Positions 1 to 5,223 of a DNA stretch of 5,223 nt are shown in pieces. The notes below the pieces were generated by a model. It saw nothing but the letters and a program-made list of their open reading frames with translations. It made no database searches and was not told the origin of the DNA. Position 1 is the stretch's first letter, and every line of letters begins with the position of its first letter. Source of the stretch: JAZLIL01 sp045617405 (GTDB lineage Bacteria; Bacillota; Clostridia; Lachnospirales; Lachnospiraceae); the NCBI GenBank assembly GCA_045617405.1, contig JAZLIL010000074.1:1-5223 (forward strand), read 5' to 3'. The translations under genes and the position numbers were made by a program.

Positions 1-1
1 C

Positions 2-619
2 CGTTCTGAGCCTTCAACAGCAGGCGGTGATGAAACTGTCATCGGTTCCGCAACCTATGGTCAGGTATTTACCGTGATTGAAGAAACTGTCTTTTCAAAA
101 GACGGAGACGACACCGAGTGGGTTATGGTGTTCGGTGAAGACGATGCCAATGGTTACATCTACAAAGAGTTTGTTGACACCAGCTACAACTGGAATAAAG
201 CAGTTTCCAACAACATGCTCACAACTTCTTCGAACACTACTTCGCTTCGTGGAAAGATTGTTGCTGAAGCAGCAAAGCACATCGGACTTCGTTACGTCTG
301 GGGCGGAGAGAGCCTTTCAAACGGTGCAGACTGCTCAGGTTTCTGCCGCGCCTGCTACAGAGCATGCGGTGTTGACATTAGTGATCTTGACAGAACATCC
401 TACGGAATGGCAGGACAGTCACTCGGTAAGACTGTATCCTATGCCAATGCACAGCCCGGAGACCTTGTATTCTATGGTAATTCTTCAGGTCATGTTGATC
501 ATGTTGCAATCTATGCCGGCAACGGTGAGATTATCCATGAGAGCGGGCGAAAGGAAGGCTGCAAGCGTTCACCCATCAACTACCGCAAGGTCATCAAGAT
601 TAAGAGCTTCCTTGATTGA
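2..619 (+). CDS. SH3b-NlpC/P60 cell-wall peptidase, 3' part (5' end outside window)
   Basis: The reading frame is already open at base 2, so the gene begins upstream; the GTG at 74 is internal and not the start. The first ~60 residues read as a bacterial SH3 domain (RSEPS..., then VIGS..YGQVFTVIEE, then W-V-MV and GYIYKEFV), a type of domain that usually binds peptidoglycan. A Ser/Thr/Asn-rich linker follows, then an NlpC/P60 domain from about base 250. It has the catalytic cysteine in DCSGF (Cys codon 332-334), the catalytic histidine in HVAIY (His codon 500-502) and a third polar histidine at 536-538. NlpC/P60 enzymes of this layout typically cleave peptide bonds in peptidoglycan stem peptides outside the membrane, usually gamma-D-Glu to diamino acid. 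The catalytic domain looks complete and ends 3 residues after KSF, typical for a C-terminal NlpC domain. Any signal peptide or further SH3 repeats would be upstream. The exact bond cleaved and the physiological role (growth, separation or lysis) cannot be told. The gene is terminated before mutS and is not in its operon. Confidence 0.92.
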   Translation, partial: RSEPSTAGGDETVIGSATYGQVFTVIEETVFSKDGDDTEWVMVFGEDDANGYIYKEFVDTSYNWNKAVSNNMLTTSSNTTSLRGKIVAEAAKHIGLRYVWGGESLSNGADCSGFCRACYRACGVDISDLDRTSYGMAGQSLGKTVSYANAQPGDLVFYGNSSGHVDHVAIYAGNGEIIHESGRKEGCKRSPINYRKVIKIKSFLD

Positions 620-634
620 TTGTTGACTTCGCTT

Positions 635-662
635 ATTAACCCGGTTAATATTATTGTATAAT
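635..662 (+). promoter_or_regulatory. Dyad symmetry next to a TATAAT box (possible promoter/operator)
   Basis: A 7-bp inverted repeat with one central base, ATTAACC-C-GGTTAAT (635-649), lies 7 bases before a perfect TATAAT (657-662). A TTGACT at 623-628 is too far away (28-base spacer) to be its -35 box; the best correctly spaced hexamer, TTATTA (633-638), is poor. A start near 669 would fall inside the terminator stem at 665-694. The element may be a regulated promoter for the RNA downstream, or only AT-rich sequence after the stop codon. The dyad itself is certain; its role is a guess. Confidence 0.25.
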
Positions 663-664
663 TT

Positions 665-694
665 GAAGAAGACCGTTTATTTCGGTCTTCTTTT
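665..694 (+). terminator. Intrinsic terminator of the NlpC/P60 gene
   Basis: GAAGACCG (668-675) and CGGTCTTC (683-690) form a perfect 8-bp stem around a 7-base TTTATTT loop. A-U pairs at 667/691 and 666/692 and a G-U pair at 665/693 extend it, and the run of T at 691-694 follows. It lies 46 bases after the stop codon. This should end the hydrolase transcript and separate it from the region downstream. Confidence 0.8.
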
Positions 695-724
695 ACATAT
701 CGATCAAATAATCACTTAGGGTAA

Positions 725-889
725 AGTTTTTTGGCTCAATCACAAATTTTGTAGGATTTAGGGTTCCTCTCATAGCTGCGACGGCTCACAATCAGCAACT
801 GCTCTTGAGTTCTTCGCCGCCGGGGTAATTACCCATCGCATAGCCTGAGGTTCATGTCAAGGCTGGCGGGCTGCTTAAAAAACCTAAAA
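725..889 (+). ncRNA. Candidate structured non-coding RNA, family not recognised
   Basis: Bases 761-880 are about 55% GC (66 of 120), whereas 695-760 and 881-940 are about 30%. This contrast is typical of structured RNA in an AT-rich genome. No ORF with a ribosome binding site covers the stretch. Complementary segments include: TTTAGG (757-762) with CCTAAA (883-888); CCTC (766-769) with GAGG (847-850); TGCGA (777-781) with TCGCA (836-840); CGGC (782-785) with GCCG (816-819); CTCA (785-788) with TGAG (806-809); the self-complementary GGGTAATTACCC (823-834); and AGCCTGA (842-848) with TC-A-AGGCT (857-864). The T6 at 727-732 could also pair with A6 at 877-882. Some of these pairings exclude each other, so no single fold is proven. 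Transcription would end at the hairpin 940-973. A weak promoter, TTTACA (692-697) with TAGGGT (717-722) at 19-base spacing, is possible. A rod-like RNA of 160-250 nt with its own terminator is compatible with 6S RNA, but I see no decisive 6S signature. No SRP, tmRNA, T-box or common riboswitch core was recognised. The ends are approximate. Confidence 0.4.
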
Positions 890-898
890 CGTTGAAAC

Positions 899-925
899 GT
901 CAATCCCACGAAAAAAATGATTGAC
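899..925 (+). repeat. Inverted repeat in the 3' part of the candidate RNA
   Basis: GTCAATC (899-905) and GATTGAC (919-925) are perfectly complementary over 7 bp with a 13-base A-rich loop. No T run follows, so this is not a terminator. It lies between the GC-rich island and the terminator at 940-973 and may be a 3' stem of the same transcript. The ACCTAAAA that overlaps its end (924-931) duplicates the one at 882-889. Confidence 0.4.
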
Positions 926-939
926 CTAAAATATTCTCA

Positions 940-973
940 AAAAGCACCGGTTCAAATTTGAATCGGTGCTTTT
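940..973 (+). terminator. Strong hairpin terminator before the mutS promoter
   Basis: AAAAGCACCG (940-949) pairs with CGGTGCTTTT (964-973). Pairing continues through a G-U pair (950/963) and T-A, T-A and C-G pairs to a 6-base AAATTT loop, giving a stem of about 14 bp. Its T run (970-973) is short on the + strand; on the - strand the run is TTTTT, so it could work both ways. No + strand gene lies just before it, so its likeliest job is to end the candidate RNA and to insulate mutS from upstream transcription. Confidence 0.75.
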
Positions 974-990
974 ACTATCATTTACTATCC
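971..990 (+). repeat. Two tandem 10-bp copies upstream of the mutS promoter
   Basis: TTTACTATCA (971-980) is followed directly by TTTACTATCC (981-990), 9 of 10 bases identical. The copies are about one helical turn apart and end 6 bases before the -35 box, overlapping the last bases of the terminator stem. They could be a regulator site or part of an AT-rich upstream promoter element, or be chance in AT-rich DNA. Confidence 0.35.
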
Positions 991-996
991 TTTTAT

Positions 997-1024
997 TTGA
1001 CACTCAATTTGAAATGGCTATAAT
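997..1024 (+). promoter_or_regulatory. Near-consensus sigma-A promoter for mutS-mutL
   Basis: A perfect -35 box TTGACA (997-1002) and a perfect -10 box TATAAT (1019-1024) are separated by 16 bases, one less than the optimum. Transcription should start near 1031, giving a leader of about 66 bases before the mutS start at 1097. The leader contains a small dyad, TTGTAT (1038-1043) with ATACAA (1052-1057). I see no Clostridia/Bacillus-type LexA box. The promoter lies directly after the terminator at 940-973, so the repair operon appears to have its own transcription. Confidence 0.85.
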
Positions 1025-1086
1025 AGATATTGGGGTTTTGTATGGATTTAAATACAATATATGGAACAAATTGCACATGATGTTTT

Positions 1087-1091
1087 GGAGG
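1087..1091 (+). promoter_or_regulatory. Ribosome binding site that fixes the mutS start
   Basis: GGAGG (1087-1091) lies 5 bases before the ATG at 1097. The in-frame ATG at 1061, 12 codons upstream, has no Shine-Dalgarno sequence (it is preceded by an A/T-rich stretch). Starting at 1097 also places the mispair-contact motif at residues 34-36, close to its position in E. coli MutS (36-38). Confidence 0.85.
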
Positions 1092-1096
1092 ATATA

Positions 1097-3721
1097 ATGA
1101 CTGAGATAACCAAAGATATGACACCAATGATGGTTGAATATCTTAAAACAAAGCATGAATATGAAGACTGCATTCTTTTCTACAGACTCGGAGATTTCTA
1201 CGAGATGTTTTTTGATGATGCAATCGTTGCTTCAAAAGAACTCGAACTGACTCTGACAGGAAAGAGCTGTGGAATGAGCGAGCGCGCCCCTATGTGCGGA
1301 GTTCCGTTTCATGCCGCAGAGACCTACATCAGCCGCCTCATATCAAAGGGCTTCAGAGTCGCAATCTGTGAACAGGTTGAAGATCCGAAGCTTGCTAAAG
1401 GACTCGTTAAAAGGGAAGTAATCAGAATCGTCACACCCGGAACGAACCTCAATACTGTATCTCTTGACGAGCGAAAAAACAACTACCTGATGTGCGTGGC
1501 GGTTCTTGATGAAACAATAGGCATCTGTGCCGTTGATGTACTGACCGGTGACTTTTTTATGACCGAAGTAAATGACACAGTAAAGCTTTACGATGAGATA
1601 GGCAAATTCTCGCCGTCTGAAATTATCTGCAACAATGCCTTTACTTTTTGCGGTCTTGATATGGAGGAGCTGCGAGAGAAGAGGATGATTTCCGTTTACT
1701 GTCTTCCCGACAGTTATTTTGACAATCTCATTACAGATGAGATTATCCTCAGTCATTTTGGAGTATCAAGTAAAAAGGGACTTGGCATTGAAGAATTTCC
1801 GTCAGGTTCGATAGCTGTGGGCGCCATCCTTAAATACCTTTACGAAACGCAAAAAACCTCCCTTACTCAGCTTACTCATCTTTCTTCATACAAAAGTGGC
1901 AACTTCATGATGATTGATCAGGCAACGAGAAGAAATCTCGAACTCACAGAGACGCTTCGCGACAAGCAGAAAAGTGGATCACTGCTCTACGTTCTTGACA
2001 AGACAAAGACGGCAATGGGCGGAAGACTGCTAAGGAGCAGAATCGAACAGCCCCTCATTGACAGGAAGCAGATAGAAACACGTCTCGACGCGGTAAGCGA
2101 ACTCCTTGAGAATCACATAACACGCGAAGAACTCCGGGAATACCTGAATGCCGTCTACGATCTCGAAAGACTTTTGGGAAAAGTGACGTACAAAAGCGCC
2201 AATCCACGCGATCTTTTAAGCTTTGCTTCATCTCTTTCGATGATTCCGCCAATCAGGACTCTTATCAAAGAGTTTACCTGCAGTGAACTAAAAAATGCCT
2301 ACAATGATCTGGATGAGCTTAGGGACATATGCACGCTTATTACAGATGCTATTTACGAAGATTCGCCTGTTACGATAAAAGAAGGCGGCATAATAAAAAC
2401 AGGGTATAATGAAGAAATCGACCTACTAAGAAACGCAAAGACTGAAGGTAAGAACTGGCTTGCCAATCTCGAGGCACGCGAAAAGGAAAGAACAGGCATA
2501 AAGAACCTTCGAATCGGCTACAACAGAGTCTTCGGATATTACCTGGAAGCAACCAATTCCTACAAAGGTAACGTTCCCGACGACTGGATAAGAAAGCAAA
2601 CCTTAAGCAATGCCGAGCGATACACAACAGCTGAGCTTAAAGAGATAGAAGACAGAATCATTAACGCCGAGGACCGTCTGTTTTCTCTCGAATACAGCAT
2701 CTTCAGCGAAATAAGAGATACAATAGCAGAAAATGTACTTAGGATTCAGAAGACCGCACACTGCCTGGCATTGATTGATGTCTACTGCTCGCTTGCACAT
2801 GTAAGCTGTGCAAACAACTACGTAAGACCTGAACTCAACACAGGCGGAATCATTGATATTAAGGGCGGTCGTCACCCGGTTGTTGAAAAGATGCTCAAAG
2901 ACAATACCTTTGTTGAAAATGACACGTATCTCAACAACGACGATCACAGGCTTGCTATCATTACAGGACCCAATATGGCAGGTAAATCGACATACATGCG
3001 CCAGACAGCACTTATTGTCTATATGGCGCAGATCGGGTGCTTTGTACCTGCCGTACGCGCAGATATCGGAATAGTTGACAGGATTTTTACACGTGTCGGC
3101 GCTTCAGATGACCTGACAAGCGGACAAAGTACATTCATGGTTGAAATGACGGAGGTAGCAAATATACTTAGAAATGCAACAAGAAATTCTCTTCTGATTC
3201 TCGATGAAATAGGCCGCGGCACAAGTACCTTTGACGGTCTCAGCATAGCCTGGGCAGTCATTGAACACATATCAGATACAATGAAGCTCGGTGCAAAGAC
3301 ACTCTTTGCAACGCACTATCATGAGCTTACAGAGCTTGAAGGAAAGCTCGAAGGTGTAAACAATTACTGCATCGCTGTAAAGGAACAGGGAGACACTATT
3401 GTATTTCTCAGAAAGATAATAAGCGGTGGTGCTGACAAGAGCTACGGAATTGAAGTGGCGAGACTTGCAGGTGTTCCTTCATGTGTTCTTGACAGAGCAA
3501 AGGAAATCCTAACGAATCTTTCGGAAAACGATGACAGGGAGCGAATCGGATCATGCATAAAAGCAACGCCTGTTTCATATACGGGTGTACAGATGAGTCT
3601 CTTTGGCAGTCCTGAGAATTCAGAAGTCATTAACACCATCGGAGAACTTGACCTTTCCGCTCTGACTCCGATTGATGCACTGAACACACTATATAAGCTT
3701 CAAAAAATGATAAACACCTGA
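1097..3721 (+). CDS. mutS: DNA mismatch repair protein MutS
   Basis: MutS binds base mispairs and small loops in newly copied DNA and, with ATP, becomes a sliding clamp that recruits MutL. The 874-residue product from the GGAGG-supported start has the usual length and full architecture. The N-terminal mismatch-recognition domain contains GDFYEMF, with the mispair-wedging Phe34 and Glu36. The connector, lever and clamp domains follow (roughly residues 120-560). The C-terminal ABC-type ATPase has Walker A GPNMAGKST (624-632, Lys630), the GASDDLTSGQSTFMVEM segment (668-684), Walker B LLILDE (Asp703, Glu704) followed by GRGTSTFDG, and ATHYHEL with His740. A QMSLF motif at 832-836 matches the beta-clamp-binding motif known near the C terminus of MutS, and a helical tail that mediates assembly in the family follows. 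The presence of the mispair motif excludes MutS2, which lacks that domain. An in-frame ATG at 1061 would add 12 residues but has no ribosome binding site. The gene is intact, with no frameshift, and lies 13 bases before mutL in an apparent operon. Confidence 0.98.
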   Translation: MTEITKDMTPMMVEYLKTKHEYEDCILFYRLGDFYEMFFDDAIVASKELELTLTGKSCGMSERAPMCGVPFHAAETYISRLISKGFRVAICEQVEDPKLAKGLVKREVIRIVTPGTNLNTVSLDERKNNYLMCVAVLDETIGICAVDVLTGDFFMTEVNDTVKLYDEIGKFSPSEIICNNAFTFCGLDMEELREKRMISVYCLPDSYFDNLITDEIILSHFGVSSKKGLGIEEFPSGSIAVGAILKYLYETQKTSLTQLTHLSSYKSGNFMMIDQATRRNLELTETLRDKQKSGSLLYVLDKTKTAMGGRLLRSRIEQPLIDRKQIETRLDAVSELLENHITREELREYLNAVYDLERLLGKVTYKSANPRDLLSFASSLSMIPPIRTLIKEFTCSELKNAYNDLDELRDICTLITDAIYEDSPVTIKEGGIIKTGYNEEIDLLRNAKTEGKNWLANLEAREKERTGIKNLRIGYNRVFGYYLEATNSYKGNVPDDWIRKQTLSNAERYTTAELKEIEDRIINAEDRLFSLEYSIFSEIRDTIAENVLRIQKTAHCLALIDVYCSLAHVSCANNYVRPELNTGGIIDIKGGRHPVVEKMLKDNTFVENDTYLNNDDHRLAIITGPNMAGKSTYMRQTALIVYMAQIGCFVPAVRADIGIVDRIFTRVGASDDLTSGQSTFMVEMTEVANILRNATRNSLLILDEIGRGTSTFDGLSIAWAVIEHISDTMKLGAKTLFATHYHELTELEGKLEGVNNYCIAVKEQGDTIVFLRKIISGGADKSYGIEVARLAGVPSCVLDRAKEILTNLSENDDRERIGSCIKATPVSYTGVQMSLFGSPENSEVINTIGELDLSALTPIDALNTLYKLQKMINT

Positions 3722-3723
3722 TC

Positions 3724-3727
3724 GGAG
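3724..3727 (+). promoter_or_regulatory. Ribosome binding site of mutL
   Basis: GGAG (3724-3727) begins 3 bases after the mutS stop codon and lies 7 bases before the mutL ATG at 3735. With only 13 bases between the genes and no terminator or promoter there, mutL should be read from the mutS transcript, probably with translational coupling. Confidence 0.8.
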
Positions 3728-3734
3728 ACCGTTT

Positions 3735-5223
3735 ATGACAAAGATTAACATTCTAAGCTCAGATACAATTAACAAAATAGCTGCAGGAGAGGTTGTCGAA
3801 CGTCCTTCAAGCGTAGTAAAGGAGCTTGTTGAAAATTCACTCGATGCAGGCGCAACATCAATCTCAGTAGAAATCCGTTCGGGCGGCATTAACCTCATCA
3901 GAATCACCGACAATGGCTGCGGAATAGAACGCGATGATGTAGAAAATGCCTTTCTTCGTCATGCTACAAGTAAAATCCGTACAGCTGAAGATCTCGTAAG
4001 CATATTAAGCCTGGGCTTCAGAGGTGAGGCACTCGCTAGTATCAGTGCAGTTTCAAAAGTCGAAATGATTACAAAGACGGCTGATGAACTTGTGGGAACG
4101 CGTACATGCGTTGAAGGCGGTATTGCATCGGAGCCCACCGATATCGGATGTCCATGCGGAACAACAATCATTGTTAAGGATCTTTTCTTTAATGTTCCCG
4201 CAAGAAAGAAATTTCTGAAAACACCTTCCGCCGAAGGAGAGAGAATCGGATCGATGCTTGAAAAACTCGCCTTGTCGCATCCGTCGGTCAGCTTTAAGTT
4301 TGTTGATGACGGTCGTACCTCCTTTTTTACTTCGGGAACTGGGAAAATAAAGGATGTTGTATACAGCATCTTCGGTCGGGAAATTGCCGCAAATCTGATT
4401 GAAATAAACTACAGTGATGACCTTGCCAACATATCGGGATACATTGGAAAGCCTTCGATACTTCGAAGCAACAGAAAGCTTGAAAACTATTTTGTAAACG
4501 GCAGATATTTCAACTCAAAGATTATTTCCGATGCGATTGAAGAGGCCTACAGACCGTACTCCATGCTTCACAGATATCCTTTCACCGTGCTTAATATTGA
4601 AGTTGACACCGCAAGGGTAGACGTAAATGTGCATCCTTCCAAGCTTGAAGTGCGTTTTGACAATGAGCGTTTCATCTACAACAGCGTACTGGCATGCATT
4701 GCGGAGGGGCTCAGCTTCAAGGATCTTATTTCATACAATGCCGTTTCAAAAGCAGTAAGTGCTGTGCCAAAAAACAGTGACACTGCTACGGAAGCGGCTA
4801 TTATGCCTAAAAAAGAAAGTACTGCGCCAAAAAGCTGCGAAACTGATACGGAGGCAGTTAATATTAAAAAAGCAGTAAATGCTTCTCAGAAGAGCATTGA
4901 TGCTGCTTCGGAAGCAATTAATATTCCAAATGCAGTAAGTGCTTCTCAAAAGAGCATTGAAGCCGCTTCGGAAGCAGTTAATATTCCCAAAACAATAAGT
5001 GTTGTTCCCAAAAGCAGTTATATTTCTAAGGAAGCCGCTGCACCGCCTGAGCCTTTTCTTGTAAGCAAAGCAAATGAATACCGTCAGCAAAGTCTTTTTG
5101 ACACATATGAAGTAAAAGAAGACAGAAAGCTTGTTGAAAATGCAATAGAAGAGAATTCAAAGCTAAAGACTTTGAACGACGAATTTGAAGGCTACAGAAT
5201 CATCGGACAGATTTTTAACACAT
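3735..5223 (+). CDS. mutL: DNA mismatch repair protein MutL, 5' part (3' end outside window)
   Basis: MutL is the GHKL-type ATPase that links MutS mispair recognition to strand incision. The frame is open to the window end, giving 496 complete codons. ATPase motifs are all present: KELVENSLDAGA (29-40) with general base Glu33 and Mg-ligand Asn34, DNGCGI (59-64), RHATSKI (75-81), GFRGEALASI (94-103) and GTTI (142-145) followed by DLFFNVPARKKFL. The second subdomain has FVNGR (253-257) and DVNVHPSKLEVRF (296-308), with the ATP-contacting Lys302. The linker starts at about residue 334 and is unusual: it holds five 20-residue repeats (336-435), then QQSLF (451-455), which resembles a beta-clamp-binding motif. 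YRIIGQIFNT (487-496) looks like the first strand of the C-terminal dimerisation domain. Bacteria without MutH usually have an endonuclease motif, DQHA(X)2E(X)4E, in that domain; here it would be beyond the window, so endonuclease activity cannot be judged. The gene is cotranscribed with mutS. Confidence 0.97.
   Translation, partial: MTKINILSSDTINKIAAGEVVERPSSVVKELVENSLDAGATSISVEIRSGGINLIRITDNGCGIERDDVENAFLRHATSKIRTAEDLVSILSLGFRGEALASISAVSKVEMITKTADELVGTRTCVEGGIASEPTDIGCPCGTTIIVKDLFFNVPARKKFLKTPSAEGERIGSMLEKLALSHPSVSFKFVDDGRTSFFTSGTGKIKDVVYSIFGREIAANLIEINYSDDLANISGYIGKPSILRSNRKLENYFVNGRYFNSKIISDAIEEAYRPYSMLHRYPFTVLNIEVDTARVDVNVHPSKLEVRFDNERFIYNSVLACIAEGLSFKDLISYNAVSKAVSAVPKNSDTATEAAIMPKKESTAPKSCETDTEAVNIKKAVNASQKSIDAASEAINIPNAVSASQKSIEAASEAVNIPKTISVVPKSSYISKEAAAPPEPFLVSKANEYRQQSLFDTYEVKEDRKLVENAIEENSKLKTLNDEFEGYRIIGQIFNT
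4740..5039 (+). repeat. Five tandem 60-bp units inside mutL (linker minisatellite)
   Basis: Five consecutive 60-bp units start at 4740, 4800, 4860, 4920 and 4980, all in the mutL frame, so each encodes 20 residues (protein residues 336-435). Aligned cores are SKAVSAVPKNS, PKKESTAPKSC, KKAVNASQKSI, PNAVSASQKSI and PKTISVVPKSS, with each unit ending near EA. Units 3 and 4 are the closest, 52 of 60 bases identical by hand count; the outer copies have diverged more. The repeat is rich in Ala, Ser, Lys and Glu, poor in aromatic residues, and lies in the normally disordered linker between the ATPase and C-terminal domains. It most likely arose by tandem duplication and lengthens the linker; no enzymatic role is suggested. 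Changes in copy number would keep the frame. Confidence 0.9.

Noticed and set aside
74..76. GTG at 74 as the start of the hydrolase gene
   Set aside because: The frame continues open to the window's left edge and the upstream residues (RSEPS...VIGS..YGQVF) are the beginning of the SH3 domain; there is no ribosome binding site.
78..626. 182-codon + strand ORF overlapping the hydrolase gene in another frame
   Set aside because: It has no ribosome binding site or recognisable domain, and the other frame encodes a clear SH3b-NlpC/P60 protein with its catalytic residues.
917..961. Small + strand ORF of 14 codons (MIDLKYSQ...)
   Set aside because: It has no Shine-Dalgarno site and runs into the terminator hairpin, so a leader peptide is unlikely.
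700..1060. Riboswitch or T-box leader for mutS
   Set aside because: The structured region is cut off from mutS by a terminator followed by a separate promoter, and no known aptamer or T-box core sequence was recognised.
1343..1756. 137-codon - strand ORF antisense to mutS, and similar - strand ORFs at 2055-3687 and 3689-4369
   Set aside because: They lie wholly inside well-supported mutS or mutL coding sequence, show no domain, and are expected by chance.
4740..5039. CRISPR array suggested by five regular 60-bp units
   Set aside because: The units are directly adjacent with no unique spacers, are degenerate, and keep an open mutL frame throughout.
4746..5090. 114-codon - strand ORF with an internal repeat pattern (NINCFRS-like)
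   Set aside because: It is the antisense shadow of the 60-bp repeats in mutL; its repetitiveness comes from the mutL array, and it has no ribosome binding site.

Overview
The window looks like chromosomal DNA of a low-to-moderate GC Firmicute of the class Clostridia, perhaps a Lachnospiraceae-like gut or rumen anaerobe. This is inferred from strong GGAG-type ribosome binding sites, a TTGACA/TATAAT promoter, AT-rich intergenic DNA, U-tailed hairpin terminators, and a mutS-mutL pair with Firmicute-type proteins. The species cannot be named from the sequence alone. All genes are on the + strand.

Positions 2-619 hold the 3' part of a cell-wall hydrolase gene. It encodes a bacterial SH3 domain followed by an NlpC/P60 cysteine peptidase domain. 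An intrinsic terminator (665-694) closes that unit.

Positions 695-1096 contain no convincing protein gene but are not empty. A GC-rich island at about 761-875 (roughly 55% GC against about 30% in its flanks) is full of complementary segments and is followed by a strong hairpin terminator (940-973). It is best read as a candidate structured non-coding RNA gene of unidentified family. After it come a short 10-bp tandem repeat and a near-consensus sigma-A promoter (997-1024) that should drive the repair genes.

Positions 1097-3721 are a complete mutS (874 aa from the start with the Shine-Dalgarno site). Thirteen bases later mutL begins (3735) and runs off the window end after 496 codons. Together they form a mismatch-repair operon: MutS binds the mispair and, with ATP, recruits MutL. 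MutS carries a beta-clamp-like motif (QMSLF), and the MutL linker carries a similar one (QQSLF).

The most unusual feature is in the MutL linker. Five degenerate tandem copies of a 60-bp / 20-residue unit (4740-5039) lie between the ATPase half and the C-terminal dimerisation domain, which starts just at the window edge. I saw no CRISPR array, mobile element, tRNA or rRNA, and no novel multi-gene system. The parts worth checking are the candidate RNA and the MutL repeat.
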